Shown: positions 52,325 through 63,919 of the stretch, piece by piece
Numbering within the stretch: position 1 is the first letter of the stretch
Layout of the letters: every line of letters starts with the position of its first letter
Assembly: GCF_039540375.1 (NCBI RefSeq)
Contig: NZ_BAABEX010000029.1
Span: forward strand, 372,001-436,000
Direction of reading: 5' to 3'
DNA length: 64,000 nt
DNA from: Acidovorax_G lacteus
GTDB lineage: Bacteria; Pseudomonadota; Gammaproteobacteria; Burkholderiales; Burkholderiaceae_C
Made by a program: the position numbers and the translations under genes
Notes under the pieces: model-generated
Seen by the model: the letters and a program-made list of their open reading frames with translations, nothing else
Database searches by the model: none
What the model was told of the DNA's origin: nothing

Positions 52325-52448
52325 TCAAATAATGTAGCCAAGTTCGCCGCGCGCTGCCTGACAGCCTCGTGCCGGGCTCCCGGGTGGTGCACGCAGGGCT
52401 GTGGTTTTATCCAGCTCTCGCCGTGCCGCCGCACTACAATCCGCCGCC

Positions 52449-54431
<1,983 letters not shown>

Positions 54432-54501
54432 GCCCGCCCGCCTGCCCCACGATCTGCCTGTTGCGCCGCCTGGCGCGCCCCGATTGAACTGCTGAAGCCG
54501 A

Positions 54502-56853
54502 ATGTCCGACTCCACCCTTCCTCTGCTGCAGACCGCCGGTGACGACGATGCCATCACCCTGGGCGGCTATGCGCAGCGCGCCTACCTTGAATACGCGCTC
54601 TCGGTCGTCAAAGGCCGCGCGCTGCCCGACGTGTGCGACGGCCTCAAGCCCGTGCAGCGCCGCATCCTGTACGCGATGGACCGCATGGGCCTGGGCTACA
54701 GCGGCGCCAGCCGCAACGTGGCGGCCAAGCCCGTCAAGAGCGCCCGCGTGGTGGGCGATGTGCTCGGCCGCTTTCATCCGCACGGCGACCAGTCGGCCTA
54801 CGACGCGCTGGTGCGCATGGCGCAGGACTTTGCGCAGCGCTATCCGCTGATCGATGGCCAGGGCAATTTCGGCAGCCGCGACGGCGACGGCGCGGCCGCC
54901 ATGCGCTACACCGAGGCCCGCCTGTCGCGCATCACCAGCCTGCTGCTCGACGAGATCGACGAAGGCACGGTCGATTTCATGCCCAACTACGACGGCAGCA
55001 CGCAGGAGCCGCGCCAACTGCCCGCACGCCTGCCGTTCGCGCTGCTCAACGGCGCCAGCGGCATCGCCGTGGGCCTGGCCACCGAGATCCCGAGCCACAA
55101 CCTACGCGAAGTGGCTGATGCCTGCGTCGCCCTGGTCAAGAACCCCAAGCTCACCGACGAGGAGCTGTTCGCGCTGATTCCCGGCCCCGACTACCCGGGT
55201 GGCGGGCAGATCATCAGCAGCACGGCCGACATCCAGGACGCCTACCGTACGGGCCGGGGCAGCCTCAAGGTGCGCGCGCGCTGGAAGATCGAAGACCTGG
55301 CGCGCGGCCAGTGGCAGATGGTGGTGACCGAGCTGCCGCCGGGCGTGTCGGCGCAGAAGGTGCTCGAAGAGATCGAGGAGCTGACCAACCCCAAGGTCAA
55401 GACCGGCAAGAAGGCGCTCACGCAGGACCAGACCCAGCTCAAGGCCACGCTGCTGGCTGTGCTCGACGGCGTGCGCGACGAGTCGAGCAAGGACGCACCC
55501 GTGCGCCTGGTGTTCGAGCCCAAGACGGGCAAGGTGCCGCAGCAGGACCTGACCCAAGTGCTGCTGGCCCACACCAGCCTTGAAACCTCGGCCCCGATCA
55601 ACCTCACCATGGTCGGGCTCGACGGTCGGCCCACGCAGAAGTCGCTGCGCGACATGCTCGAAGAGTGGGTGAGCTTCCGCCAGAGCACGATCACGCGGCG
55701 CTCGGAGCACCGCCTGGCCAAGGTGCTGGACCGCATCCATATCCTCGAAGGCCGGCAGCTGGTGCTGCTGAACATCGACGAGGTGATTGCCATCATCCGC
55801 GGCAGCGATGAACCCAAGGCCGCGCTGATGGAGCGCTTCCGCTTGAGCGAGCGCCAGGCGGAAGACATCCTCGAAATCCGCCTGCGCCAGCTTGCGCGGC
55901 TCGAAGCCATCCGCATCGAGCAAGAACTGGCCGAGCTGCGCACCGAGCAGGGCAAGCTCGAAGACGTGCTGGGCAACCCCGCCTCGCTCAAGCGGCTGAT
56001 GGTGCGCGAGATCGAGGCCGATGCGAAGCAGTTTGCCGACGCGCGCCGTACGCTGATCCAGGCCGAAAAGAAGGCCGTGGCCGAAGTGCGCGTGCTCGAC
56101 GAACCCGTCACGGTGGTGGTGTCGGCCAAGGGCTGGGTGCGCGCGCGCCAGGGCCACGGGCACGACGCGGGCAGCTTCGCCTTCAAGGCGGGCGATGGCC
56201 TGTATGGCACCTTCGAGTGCCGCACCGTCGACCAGCTGCTGATTTTTGGCAGCAACGGGCGGGTGTATTCGGTGCCGGTGTCGGCGCTGCCCGGTGGCCG
56301 TGGCGATGGCCAGCCGGTCACGACGCTGATCGATCTCGAATCGGGCACCCAGCCCGCGCACTACTTTGCCGGGCCCTCAGGGGCCATGCTGCTGCTGGCG
56401 GGGTCGGGGGGCTATGGCTTCATCGCTGCGGTGGAGCACATGGTGTCGCGCCAGAAGGGCGGCAAGGCCTTCCTGTCGCTGGGCGAAGGTGAAACGCTGT
56501 GCAAGCCGTCGCCCGTGGCGGGGGGCTCGGGCAGCCAGCCTTGGCCCGATGCCACCCATGTGTGCTGTGCATCGGCGGGCGGGCGCATTCTCACGTTCGA
56601 GATTGCCGAGCTCAAGACCATGGCCAACGGCGGCCGTGGTCTGCTGCTGATCGACCTGGAACCCAAAGACCAACTGGCCGGTGCAGCCGCTTACACCCGC
56701 AGCGTGCGCCTGGAGGGTGTCGGACGGGGCGGTAAGCCGCGCGATGAAACGCTGGAGATCCGCAGCCTGAACAACGCCCGGGGTGCACGCGCCCGCAAGG
56801 GCAAGGCGGCCGACCTGGGCTTCAAGCCAGCGGTGGTGCTCCGCGTCGAGTAG
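54502..56853 (+). CDS. parC: DNA topoisomerase IV subunit A
   Basis: Breakage-reunion subunit of topoisomerase IV, 783 residues. The quinolone-resistance-determining region reads ARVVGDVLGRFHPHGDQSAY. The catalytic Tyr136 is in AAAMRYTEARLS with its partner Arg before it. The coiled-coil segment with LSERQAEDILEIRLRQLARL follows, and a C-terminal beta-pinwheel region carries degenerate GyrA-like repeats. Position 84, the hotspot for quinolone resistance, falls in the Val-Gly stretch rather than a Ser, so natural susceptibility cannot be judged by the usual Ser rule. Confidence 0.96.
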   Translation: MSDSTLPLLQTAGDDDAITLGGYAQRAYLEYALSVVKGRALPDVCDGLKPVQRRILYAMDRMGLGYSGASRNVAAKPVKSARVVGDVLGRFHPHGDQSAYDALVRMAQDFAQRYPLIDGQGNFGSRDGDGAAAMRYTEARLSRITSLLLDEIDEGTVDFMPNYDGSTQEPRQLPARLPFALLNGASGIAVGLATEIPSHNLREVADACVALVKNPKLTDEELFALIPGPDYPGGGQIISSTADIQDAYRTGRGSLKVRARWKIEDLARGQWQMVVTELPPGVSAQKVLEEIEELTNPKVKTGKKALTQDQTQLKATLLAVLDGVRDESSKDAPVRLVFEPKTGKVPQQDLTQVLLAHTSLETSAPINLTMVGLDGRPTQKSLRDMLEEWVSFRQSTITRRSEHRLAKVLDRIHILEGRQLVLLNIDEVIAIIRGSDEPKAALMERFRLSERQAEDILEIRLRQLARLEAIRIEQELAELRTEQGKLEDVLGNPASLKRLMVREIEADAKQFADARRTLIQAEKKAVAEVRVLDEPVTVVVSAKGWVRARQGHGHDAGSFAFKAGDGLYGTFECRTVDQLLIFGSNGRVYSVPVSALPGGRGDGQPVTTLIDLESGTQPAHYFAGPSGAMLLLAGSGGYGFIAAVEHMVSRQKGGKAFLSLGEGETLCKPSPVAGGSGSQPWPDATHVCCASAGGRILTFEIAELKTMANGGRGLLLIDLEPKDQLAGAAAYTRSVRLEGVGRGGKPRDETLEIRSLNNARGARARKGKAADLGFKPAVVLRVE

Positions 56854-57194
56854 GTCGTGCCCGCATCCACAGCGCTGCGTCCCCGGCCGCCCGGGGTGCC
56901 TGTGTAGGGCTGTGGTTGGTCGCCAGGCAAGGCTCTGCGCAACGCCGTGCGGTTTGCGCTTGCACAGCCGCGGTCAGGCCATTGCGTTGCTTTTGTGGCC
57001 GGTTGCCCTGCGATGGGCTGCAAAACGCGTTGCGGCTCCTCGCCTGATCCGCACCTGTTTATCCAGTCGAGGGCTTTGCAACGCTTCCCGAGCGCGACAT
57101 CACACAGTCCCCCTGGGTTTGTTCCGTTGAATTGGGCGCAGAAAAAGAGCAAGATCGGTTACAGATTGATTCAACTTTGGCAAGGAGACTGCGA
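56854..57194. other. Intergenic stretch between parC and the second chemoreceptor; no gene seen
   Basis: 341 bases without a credible gene. A 6-bp inverted repeat CCCCGG-CCGC-CCGGGG (56881-56896) without a T tract follows parC. I see no sigma-28 or sigma-70 promoter I would defend before the chemoreceptor; AAGGAG at 57182-57187 is its ribosome site. Confidence 0.6.
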
Positions 57195-58937
57195 ATGATC
57201 CAGCGGCTGCGCATTGCTCAAAAACTCTGGCTTTCCGTGGTGATCATCGTGACCATGATGGTCTCGGTGATCGGTTTTGCAGCCTACCGTTCGGCCACAG
57301 CGCAAAAGGTGGCCGACAGCGTCAACGCGCAAATGAACGAGCGCGTCCAGGGCGCGATCCGGTGGGTGGGTCTCACCGAGATGAACGCAGCCCGCACGCT
57401 GGCTCTGATTCTGAGCTCCGATGCGCTGGTGGAAGCCGAATTCAAGGACGCCATCGCGGCCACATCGGCGCAGATCAGCGAACTGCAGAAGTCGCTTGAG
57501 GCCATTGCCACCTCGGACGCCGACAAGGCGCAGATGGCCAAGATCGCGGCGTCGCGCAAGACCATGATCGACTTGCGCAATGAGGCGCGCAAGCTCAAGT
57601 CGGACGGCAATGCCGAAGCGGCCATCAAACTCGTGCGCGATCGGTACAACCCGGCGGTGACGGCCTATGTGCAGACGCTGCGCGACTTCGTGCAGCTCCA
57701 GCAGCAAACGGCCGCGCGCGAGCTCCAGGCCATTGCCGAGTCGCGCATGATGACCATCAAGATCGCGGCCACGGCATCGGGGCTGGTGCTGGTGTTCATT
57801 GCCGTGGGGGCTTTCTTCCTGATCCGCAGCATCCTGCAGCCGCTGCAGCAGGCCAACGAAATGGCGGCCCGCATTGCCGCAGGCGACCTGACCGCCCAGG
57901 GCACCGTGACGCGGGCCGACGAATTTGGCGACCTGCTGCGGTCTTTGTATGCCATGTGTGAATCGCTCGGCCGCCTGGTGCACCAGGTGCGGCAGTCCAC
58001 CGACAGCATCGCCATTGCCAGCGCCGAGATTGCCACCGGCAACCAGGACCTGTCGTCGCGCACCGAGCAGACGTCGAGCAACCTGCAAGAAACGGCAGCT
58101 GCAATGGAGCAGTTCACCAGCACCATCCAGCAAAGCGCCAGCAGCGCCCAGCAGGCCAGCAGCCTGGCCAACAGCGCCACCAGCGTGGCGCGCAAGGGCG
58201 GCGAAGTGGTCACGCAGGTCGTGTCCACCATGCAGGACATCAACCAGAGCAGCCAGAAGATTGCGGACATCATCAGCGTGATCGATGGCATTGCGTTCCA
58301 GACCAACATCCTGGCCCTGAACGCCGCTGTGGAAGCCGCCCGTGCTGGCGAGCAGGGCCGCGGATTTGCGGTGGTGGCGGGCGAGGTGCGCACCCTGGCC
58401 CAACGCAGCGCCGAGGCGGCTAAGGAGATCAAGAGCCTGATCCACGCGTCGGTCGAGAAGGTGGAAACCGGCACACGCCTGGTGGCCGACGCAGGCACCA
58501 CCATGGAAGACATCGTGCGTTCCGTGCAGCGTGTGACCGACATGATCGGCGAGATCACCGCGGCCGCGTCCGAGCAGAGTGCCGGGGTGTCGCAGGTCAA
58601 CCAGGCGGTGGGCAATCTCGACCAGATGACCCAGCAAAACGCCGCGTTGGTCGAAGAAAGTGCGGCGGCGGCCCAAAGCCTGCGCGAGCAGGCCGACCAG
58701 TTGGCCCAGGTGGTGGCCGTGTTCCGCACCGCGGGCGGTATGTCCACTGCGGCACCGCGCGCCGTGGCCCCCCGGGCTGCGGCTGCACCAGCGCCGCTGC
58801 CGGCCGCCCCGCGTCCTGCTGCTGTGCCGCGCGCGCCAGCGCCCGCGCGCATTGCATCGGCGCCAACTGCCAAACCTGCGCCGGGCAAACCGGCAGGCAA
58901 GGCGTCCGAATCCGACGGGGATTGGGAGTCGTTCTGA
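57195..58937 (+). CDS. Methyl-accepting chemotaxis protein, four-helix-bundle type
   Basis: A 580-residue receptor. Order: membrane helix (about residues 10-30, LWLSVVIIVTMMVSVIGFAA), a 150-residue periplasmic four-helix-bundle domain (4HB_MCP-like, MNERVQGAIRWVGLTEMNAA), a second membrane helix (near 190-212, KIAATASGLVLVFIAVGAFF), HAMP, and the signalling domain with IDGIAFQTNILALNAAVEAA. The C-terminus is a Pro/Ala-rich linker ending SDGDWESF, a plausible CheR/CheB-tether pentapeptide-like tail. ATG 57195 has AAGGAG 8 bases upstream. The signalling tip is nearly identical to that of the receptor at 2959, but the sensors differ. Confidence 0.93.
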   Translation: MIQRLRIAQKLWLSVVIIVTMMVSVIGFAAYRSATAQKVADSVNAQMNERVQGAIRWVGLTEMNAARTLALILSSDALVEAEFKDAIAATSAQISELQKSLEAIATSDADKAQMAKIAASRKTMIDLRNEARKLKSDGNAEAAIKLVRDRYNPAVTAYVQTLRDFVQLQQQTAARELQAIAESRMMTIKIAATASGLVLVFIAVGAFFLIRSILQPLQQANEMAARIAAGDLTAQGTVTRADEFGDLLRSLYAMCESLGRLVHQVRQSTDSIAIASAEIATGNQDLSSRTEQTSSNLQETAAAMEQFTSTIQQSASSAQQASSLANSATSVARKGGEVVTQVVSTMQDINQSSQKIADIISVIDGIAFQTNILALNAAVEAARAGEQGRGFAVVAGEVRTLAQRSAEAAKEIKSLIHASVEKVETGTRLVADAGTTMEDIVRSVQRVTDMIGEITAAASEQSAGVSQVNQAVGNLDQMTQQNAALVEESAAAAQSLREQADQLAQVVAVFRTAGGMSTAAPRAVAPRAAAAPAPLPAAPRPAAVPRAPAPARIASAPTAKPAPGKPAGKASESDGDWESF

Positions 58938-59004
58938 GCCTCAAGGCGTCCTTGCACCCGGTGTAGAAGAGGGTGCGCTGGACGTAGAGGGTGGGCTGGG
59001 GATG

Positions 59005-59030
59005 CGCGGCACGCCTGCAGGCGTGCCGCG
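59005..59030. repeat. Perfect 26-base palindrome between convergent genes
   Basis: CGCGGCACGCCTG / CAGGCGTGCCGCG with no loop (59005-59030), in the 148-base gap between the second chemoreceptor and ridA ends. Further inverted repeats follow (GGGCTGG / CCAGCCC near 59055-59077). A bidirectional terminator or a protein-binding site is possible. It is unrelated to the other repeat family. Confidence 0.7.
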
Positions 59031-59085
59031 TGGGCCAAGCCCTGGGCCTGGGGCTGGCCCATGGCGCCAGCCCGTGTTCCGAGGA

Positions 59086-59544
59086 TCAGCCGATTTCGGC
59101 AATCAGTTCAATTTCGACGCAGGCGCCCATCGGGATCTGCGCCACGCCGAAGGCGCTGCGCGCATGCACGCCCTTGTCGCCGAACACCTGGCCCAACAGT
59201 TCGCTGCAGCCGTTGGTCACCAGATGCTGTTCGGTGAAGGTGGGCGTGGAATTCACCAGACTCATCACCTTGACGATGCGACGCACGCGGTTCAGGTCGC
59301 CGCCGCAGGCGGCTTGCAGCGTGGCCATCAGGTCGATCGCCACGGCGCGGGCGGCGGCCTTGCCTTCTTCGGTGCCGATGGCGCTGCCCAGCTGTCCCGC
59401 CCAGGGCTTGCCGTCCTTGCGGGCGATGTGGCCGCTCAAAAACACGAGGTTGCCGGTCTGCACGTAAGGCACGTAGGCAGCCGCCGGGGTGGCCACGGGC
59501 GGCAGGGTGATCTGGAGGGCAGAAAGCTGGTCGTAAACGCTCAT
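59086..59544 (-). CDS. RidA/YjgF-family enamine deaminase
   Basis: A 152-residue member of the RidA family. Typical stretches are YVPYVQTGNLVFLSGHIARK, a domain-core LGSAIGTEEGKAAARAVAID, and the C-terminal ARSAFGVAQIPMGACVEIELIAEI. The family deaminates reactive 2-aminoacrylate-type enamines. This one has the extended (about 150-residue) form seen in many proteobacteria rather than the 128-residue archetype, and the key Arg of the active site is not obvious in its usual place. The ATG 59544 is preferred over 59568. Confidence 0.85.
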   Translation of the reverse strand: MSVYDQLSALQITLPPVATPAAAYVPYVQTGNLVFLSGHIARKDGKPWAGQLGSAIGTEEGKAAARAVAIDLMATLQAACGGDLNRVRRIVKVMSLVNSTPTFTEQHLVTNGCSELLGQVFGDKGVHARSAFGVAQIPMGACVEIELIAEIG

Positions 59545-59713
59545 GGTCGTCTCTGGAGTTGTGGTCAAGGGATGCGGCCGGACCGTGGCTGCCGTGGCGG
59601 TGGGCCGCCGGGGCCTGCCGGCCGCCCGGGAGTGTTACACAAAAGGCACAGCGCCCCGCCTGCACCGGCCTGCGCATGCGCTGCGGGCGGCACTTTGGGG
59701 CACGATCGCACGC

Positions 59714-62272
59714 ATGATGGATCTGCCGCCCTCCGTGGCCACACCGGCACAGACCACCGGGCTCCCGCGGCCGTCCCTGGCCAGCAGCGTCGTGCCGGGC
59801 TGTGCTGGGGTTCTGGCGGGCACCGCTGCGCAGCTTCAGCAGGCGCAACTGTGGCCCGCGGTGTTCTACGGTGCGTTGGCGCTGGGGGGCGCGGCGGTGG
59901 TGGGCCTGGGGCTGTGGCTGCAGCGCGTGCGCGGCACCCCGCGTGGTCTTGGCTGGGCATGGCTGGCGATTGCATTGGCGGCATGGGCGTTCGCAGCCAC
60001 CGGCTGGCGCGCGCTTGCGTACCAGGCGGATGCACTGGATGTGGCGCTGGCCGGGCACGATCTGCGCGTGGTGGCCGTAGTGGACGCCATGCCCCAGCGC
60101 ACGGAGCTGGGCGTGCGTCTGCGGTTGTCGGTGGAGTCTGCGGCGACGCTGGACGGGCAGGCCGTGCGCTTGCCCCGGCGGGTGGATGTGGGCTGGTGGG
60201 GCGGGGTCTGGCAGGCAGGGCCGGGCCTTGCGGCCGACCTGCAACGGCTGCCGCCCGACGTGCGCGCAGGCGAGCGTTGGGCCTTCACCCTGCGCTTGCG
60301 CCCACCGCAGGGCGCGCGCAACCCGCACGGCTTTGACTACGAACTCTGGATGTGGGAGCAGGGCGTGCAGGCCGTGGGCTCGGTGCGCGCCGGGCTGCGC
60401 GATGCGCCGCCCGAGCGCCTGGGGAGCACGGCGCAGGCGCCTGTGCAGGCCTTGCGCCAGCGGGTGCGTGACGCCATCGTGCAGCGCCTGGCCGGGGGCG
60501 ATGACCCTGCACAAGATCGCCGCGCCGGGGTGGTGGCGGCGTTGGTCACGGGCGACCAGCGCATGATCGACCGCGCCGACTGGGACGTGTTCCGCGCCAC
60601 CGGCGTGGCGCACCTCATGAGCATCAGTGGTCTGCACATCACCCTGTTTGCCTGGCTGGCGGCAGCGGGAGTGGGGGCCCTGTGGCGGCGCAGTGCGCGC
60701 TGCTGCCATGCCGTGCCTGCGCCCCGGGCGGCGTTGCTGGCCGGGGTGATGCTGGCGGCGGCCTATGCGCTGTTCAGCGGCTGGGGCGTGCCGGCCCAGC
60801 GTACCGTGCTCATGCTGGCCACGGTGGCAGCGCTGCGGCTGGCGGGGCTGGTGTGGCCCTGGCCGGTGGTGTGGGCGGCGGTGGCGGGCGTGGTGGTGCT
60901 GATCGATCCGTGGGCGCTGTGGCAGCCGGGCTTCTGGTTGAGCTTCGTGGCCGTGGGGATTCTGTTTGCTACAAATCCGATAGCAAACTATTCAGCGGGG
61001 AAGAGCACAAGCACCCGATTGAAGGCCTTGCTGCATGAGCAATGGACGGTGACGCTGGCGCTGACGCCGCTGGGCCTGCTGTGGTTTGGGCAGGTGTCGC
61101 TGGTGGGGCTGGTGGCCAACCTGGCGGCGATTCCGTGGGTGACCGGCGTGGTGTTGCCGCTGTCGCTGCTGGGCCTGCTGTGGCCCCCGGTGTGGGACGC
61201 CGCCGCCTGGGCGCTGTGGCCGCTGATGGCAGGCCTGCAAGCGCTGGCCGATTGGCCCTGGGCGGTGCTGGCGCTGCCGGCAGCGCCGCTGTGGGCGGGC
61301 GTGGCTGCGCTGGCGGGGGGCTGCCTTCTGGCCTGGCGCGGCCCCTGGGCCCTGCGCGTGTGGGCGCTGCCGCTGCTGCTGCCCGCGCTGTGGTGGCAGC
61401 CAGCGCGGCCCGTGCCGGGCCAGTTCGAACTGCTGGCGGCCGACGTGGGGCAGGGCAATGCGGTGCTGGTGCGCACGGCGCGCCACAGCCTGTTGTACGA
61501 CGCCGGGCCGCGCTACGGCACTGCGGCCGACGCAGGCGAGCGCGTGCTGGTGCCGTTGCTGCAGGCCACGGGTGAGCGGCTCGACCGCCTGGTCATCAGC
61601 CACCGCGACACCGACCACACCGGCGGGGCCGAGGCGGTGCTGCGCCAGCATCCGCAGGCCGACGTGCTCGCATCGCTGGAACCCGGCCATGCGCTCGCGG
61701 TATTGCGGCCCGTGCAGCCGTGCTCGGCAGGCCAGCGCTGGGAATGGGATGGCGTGCGCTTTGAGGTGCTGCACCCGCAGACGGCCTGGCCGGAACCCCT
61801 GCCGGGCCGGCCGGAACCACGCCCCAACACGCTGAGCTGCGTGCTGCGCGTGGAGGCCGCAGACATCGGGGGCGTGCCTGGCGCGGCCGCGCTGCTTACG
61901 GGCGACATCGAGGCTGCCCAGGAGCAGGCGCTGGTGCAGGCGGGCGCACCGCTGGCCGCCGACTGGCTGCTGGTGCCGCACCACGGCAGCCGTACGTCGT
62001 CCACCGCCGCGTTTTTGCAGGCTGTGGCACCGCGCACCGCTTTGGTGCAGGCGGGCGTGGCCAACCGCTACGGCCATCCGGCGCCCGACGTGCTGGCACG
62101 CTACCGCGCCCAGGGCGTGGCCGTGGTGCAGACACCGCAGTGCGGCGCAGCGCAGTGGTCGTCTGCGCGGCCTGACGCCGTGGTGTGCGAGCGTGAACGC
62201 GAGCGCCGCTACTGGCAGCACGCAGGGGGCCATACCGGCAGTGCCTCGACGGTCGGGGTACGAACCCCTTGA
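59714..62272 (+). CDS. comEC: ComEC/Rec2 DNA-uptake channel protein with a repeat-derived insert
   Basis: An 852-residue inner-membrane protein for uptake of single-stranded DNA in transformation. The N-terminal helices are followed by a DUF4131-type OB-fold region, the Competence domain (GVAHLMSISGLHITLFAWLA), further helices, and a C-terminal metallo-beta-lactamase-like domain (AADVGQGNAVLVRTARH, VISHRDTDHTGGAEAVL, LVPHHGSRTSSTAAFLQ). Residues 418-434 (FATNPIANYSAGKSTST) are encoded by a palindromic repeat copy and lie between two membrane segments. ATG 59714 or the adjacent 59717 is the start. No pilus genes are nearby. Confidence 0.93.
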   Translation: MMDLPPSVATPAQTTGLPRPSLASSVVPGCAGVLAGTAAQLQQAQLWPAVFYGALALGGAAVVGLGLWLQRVRGTPRGLGWAWLAIALAAWAFAATGWRALAYQADALDVALAGHDLRVVAVVDAMPQRTELGVRLRLSVESAATLDGQAVRLPRRVDVGWWGGVWQAGPGLAADLQRLPPDVRAGERWAFTLRLRPPQGARNPHGFDYELWMWEQGVQAVGSVRAGLRDAPPERLGSTAQAPVQALRQRVRDAIVQRLAGGDDPAQDRRAGVVAALVTGDQRMIDRADWDVFRATGVAHLMSISGLHITLFAWLAAAGVGALWRRSARCCHAVPAPRAALLAGVMLAAAYALFSGWGVPAQRTVLMLATVAALRLAGLVWPWPVVWAAVAGVVVLIDPWALWQPGFWLSFVAVGILFATNPIANYSAGKSTSTRLKALLHEQWTVTLALTPLGLLWFGQVSLVGLVANLAAIPWVTGVVLPLSLLGLLWPPVWDAAAWALWPLMAGLQALADWPWAVLALPAAPLWAGVAALAGGCLLAWRGPWALRVWALPLLLPALWWQPARPVPGQFELLAADVGQGNAVLVRTARHSLLYDAGPRYGTAADAGERVLVPLLQATGERLDRLVISHRDTDHTGGAEAVLRQHPQADVLASLEPGHALAVLRPVQPCSAGQRWEWDGVRFEVLHPQTAWPEPLPGRPEPRPNTLSCVLRVEAADIGGVPGAAALLTGDIEAAQEQALVQAGAPLAADWLLVPHHGSRTSSTAAFLQAVAPRTALVQAGVANRYGHPAPDVLARYRAQGVAVVQTPQCGAAQWSSARPDAVVCERERERRYWQHAGGHTGSASTVGVRTP
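60966..61014 (+). repeat. Palindromic repeat copy inside comEC (reads in frame)
   Basis: Module 1 GCTACAAATCCGATAGC (60968-60984), flanked as TTTGCTA..TAGCAAA, then a decayed module 2 with AGAGCACAAGCACC. It sits between two helices, so the added residues can be tolerated in a loop. Confidence 0.75.
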
Positions 62273-62351
62273 GTGCGCGCGGCCCTGTGGGCGCCGCCTG
62301 TCGCGCTGAGTGGGCGCATTCCTTGCTATCCTGACCGCAGGAGGCCCGTTC

Positions 62352-63800
62352 ATGCAGAAATTTGACGAGATGTACGCGACGCTGCCCTTCGACGGCAGCG
62401 ACGTGCGCGAGCATTACCAACGCTACGGCCACTGGCTGTCGCGCCAGCCCGAAGCGGCCATGCAGGCCCGCCGGGCCGAGGCAGAAATGATCTTCCGCCG
62501 CGTGGGCATCACCTTTGCGGTGTATGGCGCCAAGGACGAAACCGGCGCAGGCAGCGAACGCCTGATTCCCTTCGACCTGATCCCGCGCATCATTCCGGGC
62601 CACGAGTGGAGCCGCATGCAGCAGGGCCTGGTGCAGCGCGTTACGGCCCTCAACCGGTTCATCCACGACGTGTACCACCAGCAGGACATCCTGCGCGCGG
62701 GCGTGGTACCGGCCGACCTGATTTTGCAGAACGCCCAGTACCGCCCGCAGATGGCGGGCGTGGACGTGCCGCGCGATGTGTATGCGCACATTGCGGGCAT
62801 CGACATCGTGCGCGCGCCCGACGCCAGCGGTGAAGGCGTGTACTACGTGCTCGAAGACAACCTGCGCGTGCCCAGCGGCGTGAGCTACATGCTCGAGAAC
62901 CGCAAGATGATGATGCGGCTGTTCCCCGAACTGTTCAGCCTGCACAAGGTGGCGCCGGTGGCGCATTACCCCGACATGCTGCTCGACACCCTGCGGGCCA
63001 GCGCCCCGGCTGGCGCGTCCGAGCCCACGGTGGTGGTGCTCACGCCCGGCATGTACAACAGCGCGTACTTCGAGCATGCATTCCTGGCCCAGCAGATGGG
63101 CGTGGAACTGGTCGAAGGGCAAGACCTCGTGGTGCGCGACAACTTTGTGTACATGCGCACCACCCAAGGCCTGCAGCGCGTGGACGTGATCTACCGCCGC
63201 GTGGACGACGACTTCCTCGACCCGCGCGTGTTCCGTCCCCAGTCCACCCTGGGCTGCGCGGGGTTGATGGCCGCGTACCGCGCGGGCAACGTGGCCATCT
63301 GCAATGCCGTGGGCACCGGCGTGGCCGACGACAAGTCGGTGTACCCGTATGTGCCCGAGATGATCCGCTTCTACCTGGGCGAAGAGCCCATCCTGGCCAA
63401 CGTGCCCACCTGGCTGTGCCGCAAGCCGGACGACCTGCAGTACGTACTGGCCCACCTCGACGAGCTGGTGGTCAAGGAAGTGCATGGCGCCGGTGGCTAC
63501 GGCATGCTGATCGGCCCAGCCGCCTCGCGCGCCGAGATCGAGGCCTTCCGCGGTGCGCTGCTGGCCAATCCGTCGGGCTACATCGCGCAGCCCACGTTGA
63601 GCCTGTCGAGCTGCCCCACGTACGTCGAGTCGGGCATCGCCCCGCGGCACATCGACCTGCGGCCGTTCGTGCTCAGCGGCCAGAAGGTGCAGATGGTGGC
63701 CGGCGGCCTTACGCGCGTGGCGTTGCAGGAAGGTTCGCTGGTCGTCAACTCGTCCCAGGGTGGCGGCACCAAGGACACCTGGGTGCTGGGAGAGGGGTGA
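62352..63800 (+). CDS. Circularly permuted ATP-grasp protein (DUF404/DUF407 type)
   Basis: A 482-residue protein of the circularly permuted ATP-grasp type 2 family. Typical stretches are FDLIPRIIPGHEWSRMQQGL, LNRFIHDVYHQQDILRAGVV, YVLEDNLRVPSGVSYMLENR, VVKEVHGAGGYGMLIGPAAS and HIDLRPFVLSGQKVQMVAGG. Such proteins occur with an alpha-E-domain protein, and often with a transglutaminase-like protease and a proteasome-type protease. They probably ligate a peptide, but the product is not known. AGGAGG lies about 9 bases before the ATG. The alpha-E gene follows. Confidence 0.9.
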   Translation: MQKFDEMYATLPFDGSDVREHYQRYGHWLSRQPEAAMQARRAEAEMIFRRVGITFAVYGAKDETGAGSERLIPFDLIPRIIPGHEWSRMQQGLVQRVTALNRFIHDVYHQQDILRAGVVPADLILQNAQYRPQMAGVDVPRDVYAHIAGIDIVRAPDASGEGVYYVLEDNLRVPSGVSYMLENRKMMMRLFPELFSLHKVAPVAHYPDMLLDTLRASAPAGASEPTVVVLTPGMYNSAYFEHAFLAQQMGVELVEGQDLVVRDNFVYMRTTQGLQRVDVIYRRVDDDFLDPRVFRPQSTLGCAGLMAAYRAGNVAICNAVGTGVADDKSVYPYVPEMIRFYLGEEPILANVPTWLCRKPDDLQYVLAHLDELVVKEVHGAGGYGMLIGPAASRAEIEAFRGALLANPSGYIAQPTLSLSSCPTYVESGIAPRHIDLRPFVLSGQKVQMVAGGLTRVALQEGSLVVNSSQGGGTKDTWVLGEG

Positions 63801-63919
63801 GCCATGCGCATGCCTGCCGATTCCCGCCACCCCGCATGCGCTGCCACCGGTAGCGCCGTCCCCATGATTTGCCCCGTGCGTGCGCAGCACGTGCGGGGTT
63901 CTCTGCCCCTGGAGGGCCT

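Noticed and set aside
61896..63890. 664-codon open frame opposite comEC and the ATP-grasp gene
   Set aside because: Shadow crossing two real genes; no domain features.
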